DNA from: Hyphomicrobiales bacterium
GTDB taxonomy: Bacteria > Pseudomonadota > Alphaproteobacteria > Rhizobiales > Rhizobiaceae
Assembly (NCBI GenBank): GCA_900466475.1
Contig: UBMI01000019.1
Location: forward strand, 62,505-126,504
Reading direction: 5' to 3'
Length of the DNA: 64,000 bases
This document shows positions 58,335 through 64,000 of the stretch, piece by piece. The number at the start of each line of letters is the position of its first letter. Position 1 is the stretch's first letter. The notes under the pieces were generated by a model, which worked only from the letters and a program-made list of their open reading frames with translations, was not told where the DNA came from and searched no databases. Both the position numbers and the translations under genes were made by a program.

Positions 58335-58889
58335 ATGGGACATTCGAAAAGCGGTTTTCCTCTGCTCCTCACAGACAGGTTGAAGTTGCGCTCGCCCGAT
58401 ATGGGCGACTGCGACGATTTCCACGAGCTTATTCTGATACCGGAGGTTACCCGCTTTTCGAATTGGCCGGATGCCCCGAAAATAGCCCGGACCCGACGCT
58501 CGATAAAATGGATGTGCGAGGCCCATGCCAAGGGAAAGGGCTGCGCCTGGATCCTGGAGGATCGCGTCTCGGGCCGGCTTCTCGGCGCCATCAGGTTCAA
58601 CACTATCGACAAGCATTGGAAATGGGCCGAGCTCGGCTACGAATTGCACCCTTCGGTTTGGGGAATCGGGCTGATGACCGAAGCGGTGAGGGCCGTCACG
58701 AGATGCGGATTTGATCACTTCTCCCTGAACCGCATCGAGGCATGGACCTTGCCCGGCAATACGGCATCGGATCGTGTTCTGGAAAAGGCCGGGTTCCACT
58801 ATGAGGGGACGCTCCGCCAGAAGGCGTGGTTCAAAAACGCGTTCCACGATTTCAGGATGTTCGGCTGCATCGCCGGTCAGGCCATGTGA
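58335..58889 (+). CDS. GNAT family N-acetyltransferase (RimJ/RimL type)
   Basis: 184 aa. Start MGHSKSGFPLLLTDRLKLRS; motif A ELHPSVWGIGLMTEAVRAVT (with W-G-I-G-L-M-T-E), then CGFDHFSLNRIEAWTLPGNT, ASDRVLEKAGFHYEG and LRQKAWFKNAFHDFRMF. This is the ribosomal-protein Ser/Ala acetyltransferase-like subgroup. It begins 7 bases after the pentapeptide gene, so the two are likely co-transcribed. Confidence 0.9.
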   Translation: MGHSKSGFPLLLTDRLKLRSPDMGDCDDFHELILIPEVTRFSNWPDAPKIARTRRSIKWMCEAHAKGKGCAWILEDRVSGRLLGAIRFNTIDKHWKWAELGYELHPSVWGIGLMTEAVRAVTRCGFDHFSLNRIEAWTLPGNTASDRVLEKAGFHYEGTLRQKAWFKNAFHDFRMFGCIAGQAM

Positions 58890-58930
58890 GACGCCGATTT
58901 CAGGAGTGCCCGCATCGATAGTCCCAAGGT

Positions 58931-58950
58931 CGTGCCCCTGAGGGGGCACG
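58931..58950. terminator. Hairpin between GNAT and SDR genes
   Basis: CGTGCCCC-TGAG-GGGGCACG, a perfect 8-bp stem between converging genes. Confidence 0.5.
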
Positions 58951-58968
58951 CCCGATATCAACAGGCGA

Positions 58969-59715
58969 TCAGTGGAAACCGCCGGCGGCGACCAATTTTT
59001 CGCCGGTCAGCCAGCCGGCATCGTCGGAAGCGAGGAAGGTCGTGATCGTGGCGATGTCGTTGGGCTGGCCGATACGACCGAGCGGGGTCTGGGCGACCGC
59101 GTTGCTCTCGAAATCCGATCCGATGACGCCTGCGGTGTGCGTGCCTTCGGTCTCGACGATGCCCGGGAGGACGGCGTTGACACGGATCTTGCGCGGGCCG
59201 AGCTCCTTGGCAAGCACGCCGGTGATGGCGTCCACGGCGCCCTTGGTGCCGGTATAGACGGCTGAGGCGGGCGGGGTGAGGCTTGTTACCACGGAGGAGA
59301 TGTTGATGACGCTGCCGCCCTCGCCAATGTGCTTGACCGCGGCCTGGGTGGTCAGCAGCAGGCCGAGGACGTTCACGTTGAACTGGCGGTGATAGTGTTC
59401 CTCGGTGATCTCTTCGATCGCGCCGAATTCGTAGACGCCGGAATTGTTGACCAGTACGTCGAGACGGCCATATTCCCTGACCGCGGCGTCGATCAATCCC
59501 TTTGCCTGTTCCGCCTTGGAAACATCGCCCTGTACCGCGACTGCCTTACCGCCGGCGGCAGCGATCGCCTCGACGACTGCGTCTGCACCCGCCTTGCTCG
59601 AGGCGTAATTCACCACCACTTTTGCACCTTCAGCGGCGAGTGCCTTGGCAATCGCAGCGCCGATCCCCTTGGAGGCTCCCGTCACGACGGCGACTTTTCC
59701 AGCAAGCTTAGACAT
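58969..59715 (-). CDS. SDR family oxidoreductase
   Basis: 248 aa. Start MSKLAGKVAVVTGASKGIGA with AAGGAAC upstream. Cofactor turn TGASKGIG, NNSGVYEFG, catalytic Ser in INISSVVTSL and Tyr/Lys in YTGTKGAVDA, as in FabG-like classical SDRs. It reduces a ketone or oxidises an alcohol with NAD(P). It is divergent from the ArsR gene at 59822, with a palindrome between. Confidence 0.92.
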   Translation of the reverse strand: MSKLAGKVAVVTGASKGIGAAIAKALAAEGAKVVVNYASSKAGADAVVEAIAAAGGKAVAVQGDVSKAEQAKGLIDAAVREYGRLDVLVNNSGVYEFGAIEEITEEHYHRQFNVNVLGLLLTTQAAVKHIGEGGSVINISSVVTSLTPPASAVYTGTKGAVDAITGVLAKELGPRKIRVNAVLPGIVETEGTHTAGVIGSDFESNAVAQTPLGRIGQPNDIATITTFLASDDAGWLTGEKLVAAGGFH

Positions 59716-59766
59716 ATCAGTTCCTTTCGACCTGGATTGCCGCCGGAGTTGACGGCATTGTTCCAT

Positions 59767-59785
59767 AGTTCAGAAATTCGGAACT
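59767..59785. promoter_or_regulatory. Palindromic ArsR operator between SDR and ArsR genes
   Basis: AGTTCAGAAATTCGGAACT is symmetric (AGTTC-n-GAA-n-TTC-n-GAACT, apart from three central/spacer positions) in the divergent gap. Confidence 0.65.
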
Positions 59786-59821
59786 GTTGATCTCGATTTC
59801 AAGTAGCCCTATATCAAATTC

Positions 59822-60166
59822 ATGAGACCGCTCTTTCATCCAGCCATCGAGGACTTGAAGCCGGAAGCGATCCTTTATGCGCTCTCCGATCCGGAGCGTG
59901 TGGCGATCTTCGCACAGATCGCGGGGCTCGGCTCCAGCGGCACATGCGCTGCGCTTTCCAAACTCGGCGGGCGCGTCATCCCCAAGTCATCGCTGTCGCA
60001 ACATATGAAGGTGTTGCGCGAGGCGGGCCTCATCCGCGGCGAACGTCAGGGCGTGGAGATGCGCAACCACTCGCGCTGCCAGGAAGTGGAGGAACGCTTC
60101 CCCGGCCTCGTCAGGGCCATCCTGAGCGCCTACGGACAGCCCACCGATGTCGCGAACGTAGGCTGA
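59822..60166 (+). CDS. ArsR family regulator
   Basis: 114 aa. Winged helix: EAILYALSDPERVAIFAQIA, PKSSLSQHMKVLREAGLIRG, then ERQGVEMRNHSRC. No metal-binding CxC motif, so probably a non-metal ArsR. No good ribosome site precedes the ATG, suggesting a leaderless mRNA. Divergent from the SDR gene, which it most likely represses. Confidence 0.9.
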   Translation: MRPLFHPAIEDLKPEAILYALSDPERVAIFAQIAGLGSSGTCAALSKLGGRVIPKSSLSQHMKVLREAGLIRGERQGVEMRNHSRCQEVEERFPGLVRAILSAYGQPTDVANVG

Positions 60167-60396
60167 TTTCCCTGGCCGTCGCCGTCTGGCCTTCGCCTAA
60201 CGAGGTGTGCTGGACGGTTGCCCGGTTGCCAGCTGGCGAGGGCGCCCAAACCCATCGAGATCAGATCCTCTTCATCGAAGGTCGTCACATTAACGTAGGC
60301 CGGATAGCATATTAGTGACGTCTGATTTTTCGGTCGACTGATGCCCGCGATCGGGTCAGTATATGCCGGAGGTTGTGCGACGTTGGGGGACGCGCC

Positions 60397-61737
60397 ATGT
60401 CCAATTTGCTGCTGAGGGAACTTTCTCTGGTCGGGCACGGCTGCCCTGTCATCACGGCGGACCATCAGGATTACGAACGCTACCGCAAGGTATGGAATGG
60501 CGTCGCCGATCGGCGGCCTGCCGCGATCGTCCGCCCGCAGAGCGTTGATGACGTCAGGAAAGCGGTACATGCGGCGGCTGCATCGCGCGCTCTGCTTGCG
60601 GTGCGCGGCGGCGGCCACAGTCTTCCGGGATTTTCGACCTGTGATGACGGACTTGTCCTCGATCTATCGGAACTGGCGGCGATCACGATCGATCGGGAGA
60701 CGCGCACGATCGAGGTCGGCGGCGGGGCACTGCTTGGCGATCTCGATCGAGCCACTGTTCCTGAAGGGTATGTGGTGCCGGCCGGCGTGATTTCGCATAC
60801 GGGTGTGGCGGGCTTGACCCTCGGCGGCGGCATGGGATGGATGAGCAGGAGATATGGCCTGACCATCGACAGCCTGCTCGGCGCGGAGATCGTGACCGCT
60901 TCCGGCGATGTCGTCTGGGCCAGCGAAACGTCCGACCCCGAACTCTTCTGGGGCATTCGCGGCGGCGGCGGCAACTTTGGCGTCGTGACGCGATTCAAAT
61001 TCAGGATGCATCCGCTTGCTTCCATCGCAGTCGGCCGATGGGATTATCCTGCGGCCAGCATGCGGCAAGCCCTGCTGGCGCTGCGCGAGCGGGCGCATGG
61101 CCAGCCGCGCGACTTTACCCTCAGCTTCACCGTCACCGCCACGGGTCTGAACGTGACGACGGTCTGGTCGGGAGACGATGCCCTTGCCCACGCGGCCCTG
61201 TCGCCTTTCGGCATGCTGGCCGATGGCGGCGTCGGGAGCATCGACAGGCTGCCCTATCTTACCCTCCAGAGCCGCAACGACGAGCACTTCGCCTGGTCAC
61301 GGCGATATTATTGCAAGGGCGGCTTCTGGTCCGATGTCAGCGATGAAGCAATCGATACGATGCTGCTCTCGGTCGCCGATGCGCCAACGCCGGATTCCGA
61401 GGTCTATGCGATCCAGCTCGGCGGAGCCATCTCAGATATCGCGGACGACGCAACGGCCTATACGGGAAGAGGAGCAGGCTATTACTGGATTGCGGAGCCG
61501 GTCTGGGACGACGCTGCCGATGACGAGCGCTGCATTGCCTGGGGGCGGCTCACCGGTAAATCGCTTTCGAAGCTCTCGATGGCCGGCAACTACGTCAACG
61601 AGCAGGCCGATGCCGGCACGGTCGTCGCCGTGGATGCCTATGGCCCGGAAAAGTACCAGCGCCTTGCGCGCCTGAAGACGCGGCTCGATCCGCATAACCT
61701 GTTTCGCCTCAACCAGAACATCACGCCGCAGGCGTGA
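60397..61737 (+). CDS. FAD-dependent oxidase of the berberine-bridge (BBE-like) type
   Basis: 446 aa. ATG at 60397 with GGGGGA upstream; a TTG eight codons earlier is weaker. PCMH-type FAD domain: RPQSVDDVRKAVHAAAA, LLAVRGGGHSLPGFSTCDDG (His for covalent FAD), GVAGLTLGGGMGWMSRRYGL, and the C-terminal BBE segment YGPEKYQRLARLKTRLDPHN with LFRLNQNI. No second (Cys) attachment motif is evident, so FAD is bound through His only. Oxidises sugars or alcohols; substrate unknown. Confidence 0.9.
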   Translation: MSNLLLRELSLVGHGCPVITADHQDYERYRKVWNGVADRRPAAIVRPQSVDDVRKAVHAAAASRALLAVRGGGHSLPGFSTCDDGLVLDLSELAAITIDRETRTIEVGGGALLGDLDRATVPEGYVVPAGVISHTGVAGLTLGGGMGWMSRRYGLTIDSLLGAEIVTASGDVVWASETSDPELFWGIRGGGGNFGVVTRFKFRMHPLASIAVGRWDYPAASMRQALLALRERAHGQPRDFTLSFTVTATGLNVTTVWSGDDALAHAALSPFGMLADGGVGSIDRLPYLTLQSRNDEHFAWSRRYYCKGGFWSDVSDEAIDTMLLSVADAPTPDSEVYAIQLGGAISDIADDATAYTGRGAGYYWIAEPVWDDAADDERCIAWGRLTGKSLSKLSMAGNYVNEQADAGTVVAVDAYGPEKYQRLARLKTRLDPHNLFRLNQNITPQA

Positions 61738-61782
61738 GTTTCTGTCCATGACGGCCATGAGCATACGGGCCGGGATCGATAC

Positions 61783-62535
61783 CTAATCGGCCATGGACCG
61801 GTTCAGCCAGTCCGCGAGCCTGACGGGACCGACATGGGCGGGCTGGCGCGGCAGCAATGTGTCGTCGTTCAGTTCGACGCCGTAGTAGCGCGCGGTCTCG
61901 TCGGTGATCACCTCGCGCATGTCTTCGTTTGCGGCGACAAGGATGCGGGCGATTTCATCGAGCGCGAACCGCTCCGGCCCGGCTATTTCCACCGTATCGT
62001 TCACCGGAGGTTTCAAGGCCAGCCGGGTGAGGACGTCAGCGACGTCGTCGGCCGCGATGGGCCGCATGGAGGCGGAGGGAAGGCGGATATCGCTGCCATC
62101 AGCGGCCATGTCGATCACGCCGCTGATGAACTCGAAGAACTGCGTCGAATGGACGATCGTATAGGGCCGGCGCGCCGCCCTGATGAGGTTCTCCTGCACC
62201 ATCTTTGCGCGGAAATAATCGCTCTCGACAAGGTGCGGGGTTCCGACGATCGACAGGGCGAGATAGTGCCCGACCCCTGCATCTGCAGAGGCGGCCAGCA
62301 GATTTCGGGTCGATGTCCGGAAGAATTCCAGCGCGGAATCGTCTCCGAAGGATGCCGCGTTCGTCACGTCGATGACAGTGTCCGCGCCGGCGAGCGAGGC
62401 CCTCAGGCCTTCCCTCGTCACGCTGTTCACGCCGAACGTCGGGGATGCGAGGACGACTTCGGCCCCTGCCTGCCTGAGGCTTTCCACGAGGCGCGTTCCG
62501 ATGCGCCCGCTTGCTCCCATGACCGTTACCTTCAT
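61783..62535 (-). CDS. NmrA-like atypical SDR, paralog of the one at 63069
   Basis: 250 aa. Start MKVTVMGASGRIGTRLVESL with AGGGAGCGG upstream; NAD(P)-binding turn GASGRIG. The active-site Tyr of classical SDRs is not at the usual place; HYLALSIVGTPHLVESDYFR and IRAARRPYTIVHSTQFFEFI match NAD(P)H-quinone-type/NmrA proteins. About half identical by eye to the protein at 63069, with a cupin between; likely one minus-strand operon. Confidence 0.88.
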   Translation of the reverse strand: MKVTVMGASGRIGTRLVESLRQAGAEVVLASPTFGVNSVTREGLRASLAGADTVIDVTNAASFGDDSALEFFRTSTRNLLAASADAGVGHYLALSIVGTPHLVESDYFRAKMVQENLIRAARRPYTIVHSTQFFEFISGVIDMAADGSDIRLPSASMRPIAADDVADVLTRLALKPPVNDTVEIAGPERFALDEIARILVAANEDMREVITDETARYYGVELNDDTLLPRQPAHVGPVRLADWLNRSMAD

Positions 62536-62612
62536 CGATCCGCTCCCTGTTTCCAAGTATCTGCAATCCACGCATCATGCTTTCCGGGCTTCCGACCGGT
62601 GCCGTCGCGATG

Positions 62613-63017
62613 TCATTTGACGGGCATCACCACCGGAGCGCCCTTTTTCTTGACCAGCACGACGATGAACTTCGCCGGTTTCGTCTTGCTGGCGTTACGG
62701 CTGACCAGGTGGATGTCGGAAGGACTTTCGTAGAACGTATCGCCCGGATGCAGGGTCACTTCCTTTTCCCCTTTGACCTGCATCACGATCGAGCCTTCCA
62801 GCACGTAGACGAAGGCGTCCGCCTCGTGCTTGTGAATGGGCGAGGAGCCTCCCGGCCCGTAATCGACCGAGATCATGAGACCCTCCTTGCCCGGATAGTC
62901 GGGAAGATCCTTGCTCATGAGCGATTTTACCTTCGCCGTGTCCTCGGCGGCGATAGCCAGAGTGCCGGAGAGGCAGATGCCGGCTGCCACCAGCAATGCG
63001 GATAGGGCAGAATTCAT
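62613..63017 (-). CDS. Exported cupin-domain protein
   Basis: 134 aa with signal peptide (LLVAAGICLSGTLAIAAEDT). Cupin metal motif SSPIHKHEADAFVYVLEGSI (His-His-Glu) and GDTFYESPSDIHLVSRN (His). Periplasmic, metal-dependent, reaction unknown. It lies between two SDR paralogs on the same strand, with 77 and 51 base gaps. Confidence 0.88.
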   Translation of the reverse strand: MNSALSALLVAAGICLSGTLAIAAEDTAKVKSLMSKDLPDYPGKEGLMISVDYGPGGSSPIHKHEADAFVYVLEGSIVMQVKGEKEVTLHPGDTFYESPSDIHLVSRNASKTKPAKFIVVLVKKKGAPVVMPVK

Positions 63018-63068
63018 CGTCGTAACCCTCTTCGTTGCCGTGCGAAAATGCGTGTCGGGAGCCCCGGG

Positions 63069-63824
63069 CTAGCGGGGCTGCCCGGACAGGCGAAACCAGT
63101 CTGCAAAACCGATCTTGCCGAGCCTCGCGCCCGCGTCCGGCACGAGCGAGCGATCATCCAGCTCCGAGCCGAAATAGCGCGCGTGGACATCCGCCTCGAC
63201 CGTGCGCGGATCGTTGATCGCCTTCAGGTAACGGCCGATGATCTCGTTCATGCCGAAGCGTTCCGGGCCTGCGATCTCGATCATCCCGTTGATCGGCTTG
63301 GCAAGGGCAACGTCCGCCACGATGTCGGCAACGTCGTCAGAGGCTATCGGCTGGAAGGCCGCGGGCGAGAGCCGGGCGACAGTGCCGACGGTCGCTTCAT
63401 CGGCGATGCCCTTGAGGAACTCCATGAACTGGGTGGAATGAATGATCGTGTAGGGAATGGCGGATGCCTTGATGAGCCTTTCCTGGGCAAGCTTGGCCCT
63501 GAAATAGCCGTTCTGCGGCAACCGTTCCGATCCGACGATGGAGAGCGCGATATGGTGCTTTACGCCGGCGTCGCGTTCTGCGGCGAGCAGGTTGCGGCTC
63601 GATGTTTCGAAGAAGTCCAGCACCGCCTGATCTTCCCAGGACGGCGAGTTCGAGAGATCGACGACCACGTCTGCCCCGGCCAGCGCGCTTGCCAATCCTT
63701 CCCCGGTGATGGTGTTGACCCCGGTTTTCGGGGAAGCGGCCAGCACCTCGTGGCCCTTCTCGCGCAGACGCGCCGCGGTCTTCGATCCGATGAGGCCGGT
63801 GCCTCCGATAAGGACGATTTTCAT
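63069..63824 (-). CDS. NmrA-like atypical SDR
   Basis: 251 aa. Start MKIVLIGGTGLIGSKTAARL with GGAGGAG upstream; NAD(P)-binding turn GGTGLIG. HHIALSIVGSERLPQNGYFR and IPYTIIHSTQFMEFLKGIAD as in the paralog. First gene of the SDR-cupin-SDR unit. Bases 63825-64000 hold its promoter region; no further gene is complete there. Confidence 0.9.
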   Translation of the reverse strand: MKIVLIGGTGLIGSKTAARLREKGHEVLAASPKTGVNTITGEGLASALAGADVVVDLSNSPSWEDQAVLDFFETSSRNLLAAERDAGVKHHIALSIVGSERLPQNGYFRAKLAQERLIKASAIPYTIIHSTQFMEFLKGIADEATVGTVARLSPAAFQPIASDDVADIVADVALAKPINGMIEIAGPERFGMNEIIGRYLKAINDPRTVEADVHARYFGSELDDRSLVPDAGARLGKIGFADWFRLSGQPR

Positions 63825-64000
63825 AACAGGTTCTCCTCCCGCGGCCCTCTTGGGCCGGAGTTCCAGGTTAGGATCGCAAGACCGACACAGCCGCGAGAAT
63901 TTCAATGTCTGGATAGGTGGAACACATCGACTGTCGTCGCCTCGGTCGGCTTCGGCCGAGGGGCAATCTCGCATCGCGGAGGTATATTGTTCCCATATGC

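Overview
The window is a high-GC segment (low 60s % by eye) of an alphaproteobacterial genome, most likely Rhizobium/Agrobacterium-type (Rhizobiaceae). The evidence is a napEFDABC operon in rhizobial order, a BA14K-family protein, DUF6494, DUF1003 and DUF4142 proteins, a csp - small protein - rpsU locus, and two intergenic palindromic repeats of the kind scattered in rhizobial genomes. No rRNA, tRNA, CRISPR, transposase or phage genes were seen. The gene set is accessory in character: about fifteen transcriptional regulators, mostly divergent from one small enzyme or operon each.

Layout. 1-2.9 kb: end of a DUF1003 membrane protein, an Abi-like/HEPN protein, small secreted proteins. 3-9.7 kb: DoxX-like and DUF4267 membrane proteins with a divergent TetR, a PPOX-fold protein, a GMC oxidoreductase, an exported alpha/beta hydrolase with a divergent AraC, an isochorismatase-family hydrolase. 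9.7-15.9 kb: phosphodiester glycosidase, a candidate structured small RNA, GrpB protein, secreted proteins, the csp/rpsU stress locus. 16-28.5 kb: methyltransferase, BA14K protein, and regulator-enzyme pairs (HxlR/GST, WYL/RidA, MarR/VOC, HxlR/unknown, and a MarR-methyltransferase-thioesterase operon), many with clear palindromic operators. 28.7-32.9 kb: gltS, then a 1.9-kb insertion bounded by a 261-bp direct repeat of the gltS 5' region; it is AT-richer and carries a predicted small secreted cysteine peptide overlapping the start of a 510-aa polytopic membrane protein of unknown family.

33-40.5 kb: a GntR-controlled two-component flavin monooxygenase cluster with a cupin, then two aldo/keto reductases (one Tat-exported), LysR and GST. 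41.4-46.1 kb: periplasmic nitrate reductase napEFDABC, tightly overlapped, behind a consensus FNR/FixK box. 46.2-56.8 kb: hydrolases, MliC-type and DUF4142 secreted proteins, LysR/quinone oxidoreductase, an ArsR-SRPBCC pair with a perfect palindrome across the start codon, Lrp, AraC, DUF4168. 57-64 kb: Nudix hydrolase, a pentapeptide protein with a glyoxalase-associated N-terminus, GNAT, SDR/ArsR, a BBE-type FAD oxidase, and an SDR-cupin-SDR operon.

The best candidate for something undescribed is the gltS-flanked insertion. After it come the unassigned small RNA near 10.8 kb and the set of small regulator-enzyme modules with readable operators. All functional calls come from reading the sequence; no database search was run.
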